From Anopheles merus (lineage: Eukaryota; Arthropoda; Insecta; Diptera; Culicidae): 64,000 nt of DNA. The stretch spans positions 20,034,927 to 20,098,926 of the forward strand of contig NC_054082.1 of the NCBI RefSeq assembly GCF_017562075.2, in the 5' to 3' direction. A program made the translations under genes and the position numbers. The notes under the pieces are model-generated. The model made no database searches. It saw only the letters and a program-made list of their open reading frames with translations, and was not told the DNA's origin. Of the stretch, positions 26,215-38,634 are shown piece by piece. Position 1 is the stretch's first letter; every line of letters begins with the position of its first letter.

Positions 26215-28096
26215 TCTTTGTAGCCTCGTTCAGCAGCACGATATGACGACAGAGTATGCGCGCATTCGCACCCGCAAGCATGACCCATTTACGGTCAGTA
26301 CCCCGTTCCGGCGAATGGGGGTGGTATTCATCGTACGCGGGGTACGACATTATAAATTATCTTCCCGCTTTTCCATTCAATTCAAATGCGTCCACACCAC
26401 CGCCGCCGGCTGACTGCAATGCTTTGCTGCATCCAACCATCCAGAGAACGCGTCCAATGCGCACAGACACACACACGGCCGGTCGGTGTGCATAAACGAG
26501 CGTTGGCCGGTTGTTCTAAGGTCCACACCGGCACCGGCCGCGGTGCCACGACCGGCCGAAAAAGGGAGAAAGCGTGTTCTAGCCGGTGTGCAGGCGTGCG
26601 TTTGGCGGATCGCCAATGTGACGGAATAATTATTGCCCCATGTACGGCGGCGCAAGGGCGTGTAGCCTTTGTTTTTGGGTGGTGCGGCTGGCTGGTTGGC
26701 TGCTAACACATAACAGCAGCGCGCAGCAGTTGACAGTTTTTTACACCACTGCAACGCAACTGTTTTCCGTTTGGTGGTGGTGTTTAATTTTTTTCTTACA
26801 CCGTGAGTGTATGTGTGTATTTATTTGTACAGGTATGTGCGAGAAAGTTTCCAACTAATTTTCCCCATCCGTGCACGGGTAAACATGGTATGGGGATGCG
26901 TTTATGCTGTGTGCGGACGCGTGCAGCGGGTCGTGCCCAACCGTCCGGAAGTAAGCATAAGTGCAATGCAGTGCTCCGGAAAAACGGGGAAGGAGGGAAC
27001 GGCAGGTTGGCGGAAAAAATTGGTTCAAATGCAACCAGCCAGCCGCGGTCAAAACCCTTGCGGTCACCCATTGTTTTATGCCAAACAGACGGACCCCAAC
27101 ATAAAATGTAACATGTTCGCAAACACACACTGGCGGCTCTCGGCTCGAGCTCGAGCTCCCCAGCGGTCGCTAAACATCGAACCATTTAATCGTCCAGCCA
27201 GCCGTTTGCCGTTTGCGCTGTTTGCATATATGCAAATACGTTCTGCCATCGTACGCGCAACGACAGTTTGTATCGCGCGCGCGCGCGTGTTTACTTTCGG
27301 TGCTCAATATTTTCCGCCTTGCCCGCGGCCACATCGCGCCTGGTTTTTTCGCGCGAAAGTGACCACCACGGGACCACGGGGTGAACTTGAAAGTGAGAGA
27401 CCGGTGCGCACACACACACGCGCGCGCTGGCGGCATTAGACAGAATGAATTCCCGGAAGAGTGCAATGAAGGCAAATCTTGGCACCGCCTGCATGACAGC
27501 GCACGCAGGGATAAAAGCGGCCTTTCTTTGCGGGTCTCCCTTCGCCGGAGCTATCTCCCGGGACCTGCAGCACAATGCGCAGCTACCGTGCGCGGCGGAG
27601 AGTCTCTGCGGCACCCGCAGTATAAGCGGGTCAAAAGTTCAGCCCCATTGCGCGGCAAACCGCGGCACGAACGGACGTTGGACGAACTCGTTCCCCGCTG
27701 CATATGGCAGGATAATGTGAAGGATGAAACGGGCAGCCATTAATCATGGTCCCCCCTCCCCACCCCCCTCTTTGCGTACATGTGCCGCGCACACAACCGC
27801 ACAAAATGTTCGGCTTTTGTCGAGCTGCTGCTCCCCAGTGCACTACACCCCGGTGCATGAGCGTGCAGGGAATCACAGTGGAGATGAGTTTAATGTTCCA
27901 ATTTAGTGGCGTTACATAATACTTGAATGTGCACCGTGTGCTCGGTGTGCTTCTTCGTTCAGTGCTTTATAATTATGTTTTATGGGGAAAACAGGTGTGG
28001 AAAAGCTGTACCATCCAGTAGGGGAATGGTTTAGCTTGGGGTAAGAAAGGAAAGGATCGTGCATAAAGCAAATCCAGGAAGCGATTCTCCTTAGTT
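26215..28096. other. GC-rich non-coding DNA
   Basis: GC-rich sequence open in several frames on both strands at once (for example 26807-27439 plus and 26796-27185 minus), which is what GC-rich non-coding DNA gives. A (CG)7 run lies at 27274-27287. No gene is recognised. Confidence 0.5.
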
Positions 28097-28560
28097 CAGG
28101 GGTCGGCAACCAGGAGATCTTGGAGCAAATGTGATTACGCATATAAATATGTCGCAAAAAGCCCATCCATTTCAGTGAAGCTTTAATAAAAAAGATCCCG
28201 AGAAATCAGAAATCGTTTAACAAGGTTTCTTTCTTGTTCAAATTCCTACCCATTGGCTATTTAACTGTTTGGTTTACTTTGTAAATCTATCGATTTTTTT
28301 TAATATAGTGACTTTTATTCATTTTTGCATTCAAGGAACAAAAACACTACCTTAGTGATAGGAGCAAAATGATATGAAAAGAATGGTTTCTTGGCTTCAC
28401 GATGGCTTAGATCCAGTAAGAGCATTTTAGAAAATATAACCAGAAATGATCTTCGCTTAGAAATGATGAAATGAGACCTGTCGGATATAGGTAACATAAA
28501 TGTTTGAGACTGCAATTTCAATCTTCAAATATTCTCGCTTGTTGCAATTTCCTTACATTA
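28097..28560. mobile_element. hAT-like terminal sequence with AT-rich interior (possible MITE fragment)
   Basis: CAGGGGTCGGCAACC at 28097-28111 has the form of a terminal inverted repeat of hAT-family DNA transposons, whose ends commonly begin CAGGGGTC or CAGTGGTC. AT-rich sequence of about 400 bp follows. The preceding 8 bp (CCTTAGTT) could be a target-site duplication. No matching inverted end was found in the next 1 kb; a 7-of-8 match to the 8-mer occurs at about 28350 but without a proper end beside it. The element, if real, is truncated or its right end has decayed. The right boundary given here is only the edge of the AT-rich stretch. Confidence 0.3.
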
Positions 28561-30845
28561 CTGTTTGGTTCGATTACCTGATAAGGTTGCGCACCACAGC
28601 CTCAGCTCGGCGAGCGCTGGCAGTTGAAAGCCCTTCAAGATAAAGAACAAAAAAAGCACCCCAGTACATACCTTTTGCTTTCTTGCTTTGCCTCAATTCC
28701 ATTCTAGAATACGAATTGCAACGGAACGCAAAGAACGGCTCATCATTTCGGATGCTGTACCGCTGCTTCGCATGATGATGAGAGGGATCTCGCTTTGCCG
28801 CCGGAATGGTGGGAAATTGCACACCCTTTCGCACAGTGTTCAGCCCACCGTTTCGACTGTACTTTCCAGGTGGAGAGATGTAGCCGACCGAAGATGCTCT
28901 TAAAATCTAATGGTTATGGTATTGTTATATCGTGCACACACACTTCCACATCATCTCCCCCCCCCCCCCACTAGCCATCGTTGCACGGTGGGTATGGCGT
29001 TATTTTTTTTTTACTGCCGATCAAGCGTTAAAGTATCCAACTTAATGATGCCGATCCCGTAGGACCACCCTATCGGATCCTGTAGCCGCGCTGCAGAGTG
29101 TGGCATGTTTCAACGACCACTCAACGCGCCCTTTAAGGTGTCGATAAATTTCCCGGTACTAGCGCATCTCTCTCACTCTCTCCAGCTTCACTCCGTCTTT
29201 CATATGGTTCAATCCTCCCATTTGATTGCACCTGAAGGGCTAATGAGGTGATTTCATTCCTTGCTATGCTATCCATCGTGGAATGGTGACGATAAAAAAC
29301 GGGACTCAATCTCGCTCTCTCTCTCTGTCTCGCTCCCTCTGTCCCCCATATACCCAAACGTTCTGCTACCCACACCTGTCCAGGATCTCGAGGGCATCGG
29401 GCGACACGATCGATCATCCTACGCAGTGTGTGTGTGTGTGTGATTCACTGCGACGGGTGAAATCACGTCACGTTCCGTGCACGTTGTTCGGCTATCTCAA
29501 AACAGTGTCGCAGAGAGTGTGCCCCATACACTCCCTTACTCCTTAACGACCCGAAACGGCCGTAACGTAACGTTCGGTGCTGAAAGCTATAAATTTTCAT
29601 CTTCAACTATTTACCGAGAGCACTAATCCAAAGCTTCGAGATGCATTGCATTTTCTGGCCGCGACTATCAGCCTGGCGATGGTGCTGACTGGTTGGTGGG
29701 CTGAGCCGTTACCACCAGCCCGTTAATCGAAAGCATTCCCGCCACAGCCACTACCACAAACTAAGCGAAAAGCCAAGGGAAAGATTATGAAGAAATGTAT
29801 CTTGGATTTGTGTGCGGGATATTGCTACGCAACATTGCGGAGGAGACCGCGTGGAGAGACCGGACGTTCCGTATGTGAGTTTACGGCACACGCTCACGAA
29901 TCTTGTGTGTCCGTGGCTATCGTGCAGAAAGCGGAAGAATTCCGTCTTCGCCATCTCCCAGGTTTTGCGCCGCGCACGGGTGGCGGGTGAAGAAATTAGA
30001 AAATAATATTATTAATGTTGTGTCAATTATTATTATATTCCCTCGAACGGTTCGCAGCCGATGCCGGTGGAATGTGCGCGATCCCGCACGAGCCCCGCCG
30101 CCGCTGATGCCTAGGCAAACGCGAACAAATGCGACCGAAACGTGAGCCCCATCTAGGTTTTGCGCGGGGATCCTGCATGGCGGAGGTGATCCGCACGCGG
30201 TCGTTTGGGCACAACTTTCACCAATGCATCTCTCCAGCTTCACGCTGTAGGTTGACTCCGTGTTTGACAGCGACCGACCGTGTGTGTGTATGTTTGTTTG
30301 TTGCACGCTCCAACTGAGTTGCGGAAAGGCGTGACAATGAAGCGATTTATCAGTGCTGTCAGGAGGGAAATCACTGTATGGCAGGACCCGCGGGAACACA
30401 TGCACTATGCACACACGCACTTCCTTTTGGGCGGTAAGGTTTCTGCTTTTGGCTAGAGTTCATTAGAAGGATGCTGAGACCCATGTTTGAATGTTCAATT
30501 TGAATGTTTGATAACTGAATAGTTGTACAATCTATTATCAGAGAACATTGTTAGACTTTTAAGGAAAGGGCTGCCAATACAATTGCTTTGCTCATACACC
30601 TCCATGCAATATGCTCGGATGTTCGCCAGGCTAGAAGTAGATAAAATAATACACATTTTTCTATATCCGTGTTTTCCCATTGGCCCTTTTGGCTTGACAT
30701 TTTATTTTCCCAAAAAGCAAGAATACACCAACATGACGCAACCCGTTACGTATGGGTTTGTTTAGGTAAGACGTTAGCGAGGGCAGAACGATGGAAAAAT
30801 GCCTTCCACTTAACATACTGCTACCAAAAGTGACACCTTGACTGC

Positions 30846-30847
<2 letters not shown>

Positions 30848-30880
<33 letters not shown>
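30848..30880. repeat. (TG)n microsatellite, 33 bp
   Basis: Perfect TG alternation followed by TGTG after a one-base interruption. Confidence 0.96.
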
Positions 30881-30881
<1 letters not shown>

Positions 30882-32630
30882 GTGCACCGTGACAATTGAA
30901 ACCAGAGCTGAGAAGTCACGCATCGTTGCCGTTTGTTTGCTTTCGTCACGATCATTCTCGAAAGCATTCACAATGTCGAGTATATAGAAAATTTTACGTT
31001 CCTGCCAAAATACACATCATCTGCCTCCAAAATCGCTCTAAAAAGAGAAATATTAGTGCCTAAATGTCTACCCTTTTTCATAATCATAATTGATCCATTC
31101 AGAAGATTAATGAACCGGTATCAGTTTTTTTTGTACAGAAAAAAAGAATCCCACCACCCGATCATTATTTTCCTGCTAGTCCACCCAGCCCGCCCAAAAC
31201 CCCCGCACTGTACCGAGATAATCAATTGAGTTGAAAAAGGATTCGGTGACCATAAATCAAATCCGATGAGTCTGCGCGCAACCAATCGATTGATCGTACC
31301 TGCAACTCTGCCCAAAAAAAAAAACCCAAGCTCGGGGAACAAATTAAACGGTAAAAGGCGAAAGCGGGGAACGGGCGTAAATCGGTGTCGGTTTGCGAAT
31401 CATGTGCGCTCCACCGTGAACCCGCTCAAAAACATCGATCAGTCAGCTGGGATATGTTCTTTCCTATCCGATGTTGTGGAGCATTGAACGCGGCTCGAAG
31501 GGATTAATTCGTGGAAGCAGCAGCAGACTCACCCCATTCTCAATCGCTGGACCGAACCACACCAAATTACATCCGAGTCATGATGCGCAGAGAAGTAAAG
31601 GGTTAGTGTACCGCACAAGATCTTTACGTTCTTGTTTGGTTTTGTTTCGGATCTGTACATGCTATGGGAACGTTTGGCGTAGCCAGGAGATACCCTTGCG
31701 GAAATGAAGACAAACTCCACACGCGTTGTATTTGGGAAAATCAGAAGTTTGCACGAATGCTACACCCCACGGACGGAACCGGTAAGAAATCATTCCAATC
31801 TACCGATCTTTCGCGCCAACGCCCCCGGGAAGGTGCTTCAATTCTAGGAAATGTCGTAAATACATAAGCTGACGTTAAAACAAATGGTAGCAATGGTCGC
31901 GCGACGGGGTGAATTGCTGTCGGTGTCTGTCCCGTGCGTGCGTGCCTGCGAGGGTAAGAAGCAAGGGAACCCGATTGGCAGCAGGTGACTGCCCCGTTCG
32001 AGCCCAAGGAACCCCTTTTCAAAACGAAACGGTGGAAAACGAAATCCATTCGCAACAGCAAGCAAAGAAGAAACGAAAAATGGAGATTAATCAACCGGTC
32101 ATGTGTGAATACGAAATGAGCTCTGAGCGGGAAGATCTAGTTTAAATGTGTCTCTTTCGAATCGCAGATCTACAGGGGTTGGAGAAGGCGAGGAGAGTCT
32201 CCGCCGTGCCTCTTCTCGCACGCAGAAGCGCGCGATTTGCGTTCATCGCGATCGCAAAGAACACAGATCTTGGGTACTACACCACCCACTCGGAGGATTT
32301 GCGCACTTGGCCGCAACCCCTCCGTATGCGTGTCGTGAATCCCACCAGCCTGTGCGGATGGGATTAAGAAACACTGTCCATCAGCTCCTTATGTGTGTGT
32401 GTCTGTATCTTGCTGTATTCAAATTGCTAATCTTGTTGCACGAAACGAAACAAGGATGCAGAAGAGGAACCCACGAACCACACGCGGCGGCGGCGGCTGA
32501 TGTGTCCCGCGAAAAACCGGGCAAACGAAAGGTACATAATAAAGTAAAGAATGATAATCTACCTCTTTGGTGGAGGGGTAGGAGAGGTTTTCTACGGGAC
32601 ATTCTGCTACTCGGCCAGCGATCATCACGT

Positions 32631-32653
32631 TGCTGCTGCTGCTGCTGCTGCTG
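32631..32653. repeat. (TGC)n microsatellite, 23 bp
   Basis: Perfect TGC run; its translations (poly-C, poly-L, poly-Q) lie in frames without protein-like flanks. Confidence 0.93.
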
Positions 32654-35600
32654 GCTCGGGATGCGATGAATCAGTGTGTGTGCGGGCAGCACGGGCGAAG
32701 AAGCGATGGTAGCGCGCTGCTCCTTTGGCATTATACATCTCGATTCGCTTGAACGACCAGATCAGGTTAGGGGGAAGGACAAGGTGGAAAGTGTAATTGG
32801 AAGGGCAACGGTACTAGAACGGGGCCGGCTCTTCGCGGCAGGTTCCTCGTCTGGGGCCGCCAAAGTCTTTGGAGTTGCCTGCTTTGCTTCCCGTTTTCTC
32901 GTTTGCGGACGGAGCGAAACGGATCCTTCAACTCGATCGTGTGTAGGTGTTCATTACGCTATCACCAGATACAGATTCCGGATTCTTTCGCCCCTGACGT
33001 CGTCGTCGTCGCAGACGTCTTCGGCGTGGTCGGATGGGTGTCTGCTGCAACCGGATCCTTCCCCGGAGGAGTCGTGGAACTCGATCCGTCGGCGAACTGC
33101 GAACCGAAACCCGCTACCGCCACCAATCCACTGGAACGTGAGCGAAGCGAGAGACCTCTACATGTGTGTGTGTTCAGCAACAAACCACTAATGTGTGTCT
33201 TCCCAGTTTTCTGGGATGTGTGCGCCACATACACACATACACACTGACAATTCCGGGGGGATGACACCAACTTCGCAGGGCTTAGTGATCTTAGGGGCCG
33301 TCCCGCAGTGATCTATGGTAATGGTAATTTTTATTGCCTGGAAAAATTCTACCCCCAGATGTCCCTTCATTGCTTTCCCTTTGGTATCTAATGTGTGTGT
33401 GTGGGTCCACCAGAGAAACCGGCAGCCCACCCGATGGAACGCGGGGCGTATGCGCGACTTCAACAACTTCAACACCACTGGCGAATGGGTGGCGTTTTCA
33501 TGATGGCGGTGCATGATTTATGGATGTAATTTATGTAGGAAAATTGCCAGCTGAAATCAATTTTTTCGCCAAAGCTCCTTTTTATACCGCTAAAGTGGGT
33601 GGATGGAGGAGGTGAGCCGAAAACAGTGCCCTCGTCCCACCGCCTAGTTTTCTATTCCTTTGGGTGGGTTTTCTGTTTTCTCTTTGTTGGTGTAGTTTTT
33701 TTTTGGTTTTAGTAAATTCTACCATCGATTGCTTCCTGTGTGTCCGATCGCCCTGACCTTTTGCTTAAGCGTTCACGTTCACGTGTATGTACGTGTGTGT
33801 GTGCAGGTAGGATATCTTGCCATACCGCCGGCAGAAATTAAGTATGATAAATGGTAGAACATAATTAGCAGCATGTTGTGCTGTGTGCAACAAGCGATGA
33901 TGTACTGTGCCAGTGTGTAATTATACTTGCCCGTTGATGGGGCCCCCGCCAAATTTAACATCCGTGCTAGCAACAGTATACAGTGGGAAAGAGAGCCCGA
34001 GGTTTAAAGCTGCTCGAAAGGAATTTCAAGTACTCTCCATCACTTCTACGACTTCTGCACGGGTGCACGGCTTTTGCGCGTCGTTCGCATACCGCCACGG
34101 ACGACCGAACGCCGCTACTGGGACGGAAACTGCGCCAATTGGTTGTGACGCTGCTCGTATCGGTCGCCGCCAAAAACCACAAGCGGATCTAGTTTCGCCC
34201 AGGGCCCTCAACTTCCTCTGGCAAACGATCCGCAAAACGTACAGGCAAACAGGCACATCCGTCCACTGCCAGCATTCCTCGCTTAGTAGGGAAGTGCAGG
34301 CAACCATCGGTGCTGTACCCTTGCCGCAAAATAGGATTACCACTTGGCGGCCGCGCATTGCGATGGCACGAAGGTGTCACATTTCCTTTGCTGCACACGA
34401 TCGAGCCGCTCGGGAAGTGGCATTTTCTGCTTCCTTTGAAGGCGACTTTGATTCACTTCTGGAGACGTATTCCGTTACGTACGTGATCGGTTTGAATGTC
34501 AATAGGTCACCGCAACGTGCGACCCTTTGATGTACTCTCTACATGTCTTTTTTTTCCCTCTTTCACCGATTAGCTGCATTGGCAAAGGTTGTGTCGCAAA
34601 ATTGGAAATTTATTTGCAATGCCCTCGATAAACTGCGGCACCTTCTCTGCCGAGATGCGCTGCTGATAAGATGCATATTGTGCCAAATGCATGGCAAAAA
34701 CGTAGGTTCGACTTGCTACTCCAGCTACGACCGTACAGGTGCATTCCTGTACAACAGACACACACATACACACTGCTTATGGAAAAAGCTCCTCCGCTCA
34801 AAACCTCACCATAATTTATTGCCCCATACCCTGATATCCTGATCTCGCGGGCTTGTCGGAACGCCACGCGGGTGGATCGGAAAAGGTTGCAGCCGCCACG
34901 GTAACCGCCATGGTAACGAATTGTTGAGCGCATGTTCAATGCACCCTTCGCCCAGGCAAGCGTATGCCATTGAAATCGTGTGGCCGGGGTCTCCGGGATT
35001 TTCGGATGATCAATGCAAAACCGTCCGCCCGCTCGCCAGAAGCGGTGTGGAGTGGGAGAACAGAATCGAAAAGCTGGTGGAATGGAGTGATTTTTGTTGT
35101 TGTATTGTATCCTTCCTCTGGCAGCCCTTTACGGTTTGGTTCTCTGTCGGTTTGGGACCGGGTGTGTTGCACTTGCCCTGCGCACACGATTGTGCCTGCT
35201 GGCCGGGGCAGCTGCTGGGCAGGTGAGCGTAGGCTGGCTGTGGGTTTGCCAATGCAAAACATACACATTCTGATCACTTCCACCGTGGAGAGATCGCGGA
35301 GATGGAGGCTAACCGGACCTGAAGCAGCACACCCAGCCGAGCGTCGTTCGTGTGTGTGTGTGTGTATGTGTCGTGTGTTCCAGCCAGCTTCTCCTGGGCA
35401 CGAACCTAGAACACGCTCGACCGTTTGCCCAGATCACCGGGTCGAGAACTGATAAACTAACCTTTTCAGCGGCACAGTGGGTAAAAAAGAGGGGGAAATA
35501 TAAATTATTTTCTACAGCTTGATCGAAATCGAGTAAAATTCCTGATTGAATTTTATATATGATTTTTCCACTCCAAAGTCTGCACATACAAAACAGAAGA

Positions 35601-35837
35601 ACACTCATCACGCCTAATTAACGGCATTGTTTGATGTCCGAGCATATTGGATGTTTTATTTGCAAGCAATAAAATGCATTTTATGCTGTTGCATTCCGGC
35701 GTGTAGCGACGACTGTTTTGCTACCAGTTTGGAGCTGATTATCCCGGCTGCATCGCCTTAACGCCACAACCCGGTAGGCTGTGCACTTTTACGACCACAG
35801 TTTGGACGACGACCACGGTGTCGTGTCCGCGTCTGCA

Positions 35838-35840
<3 letters not shown>

Positions 35841-35924
<84 letters not shown>
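35841..35924. repeat. (TC)42 microsatellite, 84 bp
   Basis: Forty-two perfect TC units, giving RERE and SLSL pseudo-frames. This is the only long CT/GA tract among TG/CA repeats. GA/CT tracts are binding substrates for GAGA-type factors in flies; a regulatory role here is only a possibility. Confidence 0.98.
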
Positions 35925-35929
<5 letters not shown>

Positions 35930-36805
35930 GCTTTGCGAGGCATACGAGACAGCCTGCCCCTTCCCCCCTCCAATGTATGCATGCCGCTGCATGTCCAGAA
36001 TCAAAACCACGAGCGCCTCCCATTAGGAGTGGCCGGTTCATTCCAGTTGCGCCGGACCTTAAAAACTTCATCCGTAGCACGGTGGCAGGCAAAATTCCAC
36101 CACGATGTCGTTGTCAGCAGCTCCTGCTACGCTCCCCCCGCACCACGATGCTGTTCGGTGCACGAACAACAACATGTTGCTCCAAATAGCCAATTTAATT
36201 CGCGAAAGACAGCGACGGGAGAAGAATGTTGGGTATCGCCCGGGAGTTTCCACTGCTGCTGCTCCACCAAGCTGGGGCGGGCGTATGCGGATTCCGAGTG
36301 TCAAAGTGCACCTGTGCAACATAGGTGGAAATGGGAGTGTGGGGAAGGGTGAGTAAAATTTACAACCATCGCTGATGCACTGATTGATGGGCATCGCCGT
36401 CGTCGTCGTCGTTGTTTGGGGGCTGCACGCATAGGCTTGCATCGCGTTGGTCGTGCAAAACGGTGCCTTGCGGTTCGGTTTCGGCGGCTAACATATGACT
36501 TAATTATTGGTTCTCTTATCTGCATCCCCCCCGGAGCAGGCTGCAACACTATGGTGCACGATGGCGCTCCAGTACGGGCCGATCCGGTTGGACTGCAATA
36601 AAAATGGGAAATCATTTTATTCCCATTCGCTACACACTGTTTCCACCATCCTGGGCTGGGGTTGGATCTTGGCCCGAGGTATATGACGTTGGTGGCGACA
36701 GTGAAGCATTGCCCGTGATGCTGGACGCACACCGGCGGCAGATCTGCGTAGCGATAGTTTTAGTTCACGTTTTACGTAGCATATATGGCATCTGTTAAGG
36801 GTAGT

Positions 36806-37127
36806 TGGGGCAAAATGGCCATGGAAGGGAACGTCTGCGAATGTTTAAAGGAAAGCTGAAGCAACTAAAGGATCGAAATCAGGATAAAATCCAGTGTATT
36901 TCAATGATTTTCGTGAAAAGAGGTATTTTAGTTTGCCTAATCCAAACTTGTAAAATATTGGAAATTAAAGCAAAAGTACCAATGTCAGACGAATTTATAT
37001 AAAGCTGTAGTGTTGTACTGTATCCAACGATCGACAGATAAAACGTGTTCGTATCGGAATAGAATGTTTAAAATGACTGCAACCTTATTATACAAAGAAA
37101 AGTCCTTCACATGCCCATTTTGCCCCA
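36806..37127. mobile_element. Candidate MITE with terminal inverted repeats
   Basis: TGGGGCAAAATGGCCATG at 36806-36823 and, in inverted orientation, TGGGGCAAAATGGGCATG (the complement of 37110-37127) match at 17 of 18 positions. The similarity continues inwards through GAAGG. The 322-bp unit is AT-rich against GC-rich flanks and has no transposase-like frame, all as expected of a non-autonomous DNA element. Similarity also continues a few bases outwards, so the true ends may lie slightly outside. No target-site duplication was identified, and I cannot assign a superfamily. Confidence 0.5.
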
Positions 37128-37919
37128 TGCATCCCACTGCATCACTGTGCAATATCGTGTAAGGGGGCCTAGTATGCTGTAGTTGCACGCTACATAATGC
37201 GGCAAATTATCTGCCACCGTAACCTATAACCATGCATCACTTTACACGCTTGCCGTCCGTCGGCGCTGGTTTATGCTACTTTAATATATTAACTTATTTC
37301 CCCCCCTCTACTGCTTTCGTTTCAGATTGGTCCTGATTTTTGTTTTGGCGAGGCAACGAGATACCGTTCACCTCACTGCGGCTTCGGTTGAGCAACAACA
37401 CCGTGTGTTATCGTTGGACGCGAAGGTGGCATGATGATGCAACGAAAATTATACGCGAAATTCTTCAGAATTCATTGTCCAGCGTGTGCAAAAGTGTGGC
37501 GTTTAGCGGCCTTTTTACTAACGCTAGAATCTCGTTAGCTGTTTGCGGCCTACACAACCTGGCCGGGCTTGCTCTGCTTTTTCAACGCCAACGCTAACGA
37601 GCTCACTAGGCGCGTACTACTGCGGGATGCTGCAAGATTAATGATAATTACCATCCCGCTGTCACATGATAAAGTGCTAACGATAAAGTGTAATTTTGAG
37701 ATTTCCATCCCCACGCGTCTCCCACCGTGTCCGTGTGATCATCTCCATCGTTTGGTGGATGCTCTGCCACCTCGGCCAAGTGATAATAGTTGACTAATCA
37801 ACCTGTGCAACAACACACATTGTGACGAGTGTATTCCAATGCTGATTTTTTTTTCTTCTGTTGTATATTTGTATACACATTTCCTTCATTTTCTATTTCC
37901 ACTTTCTTACCTTCCACAG
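37128..37919. other. Intergenic or intronic DNA ending in a polypyrimidine tract
   Basis: No gene is seen. The last 40 bases form a pyrimidine-rich tract ending in CCACAG, a strong candidate splice acceptor for the exon that follows. Confidence 0.45.
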
Positions 37920-38634
37920 TGAAATACGTTCACAGTGCAGTGCATCTTCGACCAACTTAAATGGATCGCCCCGCATCGTCGTTATCGTCATCGCGGGCGA
38001 TGCATTCAGAAGCGATCACCACCACCCGGCCTGTCATTATTGTGAGTCAGTGAGTGAGTGCAACGGGGCCGTGCCAAAGTGCCGAGCAATCGCGTGTGAG
38101 AACGAACGGATCGTGTGTGTGTGTGTGTATGTGTTTGTCTGTGTGTTGCAGTGTGTGTGTGTGTGTGTAACCTACGGAAGGACGTCAGAACGATACCAGC
38201 CTGAAAGGGAAGCGGCGTTAATATCAGCAACAAAACCGGGGGCGCAGCATCAGCATTCAGCTGCCATTTCTACCATCAGCGGCATCGCGACGGACCCAGC
38301 TTTAATCTCGCGCACCCGATCTGGGACTGTTTTTAAATCATTATCATCACGCCCGTCCCGGGCCAGCATCGAAAAGCGGGGGCTGATCTCGGCCGATCGG
38401 TGCGCTTCCAGTACGCCCGGCCGAATGGTTGCCTTTGCACGTTGATTAGCGGATTTCCATTATCCGGCCAGCCGTCAGCGAAGGGACGACCGCTTACTAC
38501 TTTGTTACTGGGGCGAGTGAGTGCAGCACCGGCTGCTTGCGCGAAGATTGGTGCAAACTGATTTGCGAACCCGGGCCCGGTCGCTACCGGCAAAACTCAA
38601 TCAGCACTCGCTCGAGCGTTCGAGAAGAAGTATG
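37920..38634 (+). other. Candidate leader exon ending in ATG at a splice donor
   Basis: The segment is bounded by a strong acceptor (pyrimidine tract plus CCACAG, last base 37919) and a consensus donor, GTAAGT at 38635-38640. The last three exonic bases are ATG (38632-38634), preceded by AGAAGT. In that frame the previous stop is at 38518-38520 and no other ATG lies between. This would put a start codon alone at the exon end, with the next exon entering in phase 0, an arrangement known in insect genes with long 5' introns. The exon carries a 30-codon upstream ORF (37961-38053). Two TG runs lie inside (38113-38129, 38151-38168). No second exon could be identified, so the gene is unknown. Confidence 0.35.

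Larger units (their letters stand above)
28561..36805. other. Non-coding DNA with microsatellites
   Basis: No recognisable gene. C13 lies at 28957-28969, a GT run at 29426-29442, and an AT-richer patch at 30480-30770 whose plus-strand open frame ends in an in-frame TAG just before a GTAAGAC sequence. The 33907-34530 plus-strand frame is open over 207 codons but its translation resembles no protein family. Confidence 0.55.

Noticed and set aside
26807..27439. 210-codon plus-strand open frame
   Set aside because: GC-rich region open in several frames on both strands; the translation has no recognisable family features.
30523..30765. AT-rich plus-strand frame followed by GTAAGAC
   Set aside because: An in-frame TAG sits directly before the donor-like sequence, so it cannot be an internal coding exon; no similarity is recognised.
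33907..34530. 207-codon plus-strand open frame
   Set aside because: Mixed composition, no domain or splice context, and overlapping minus-strand frames of similar quality.
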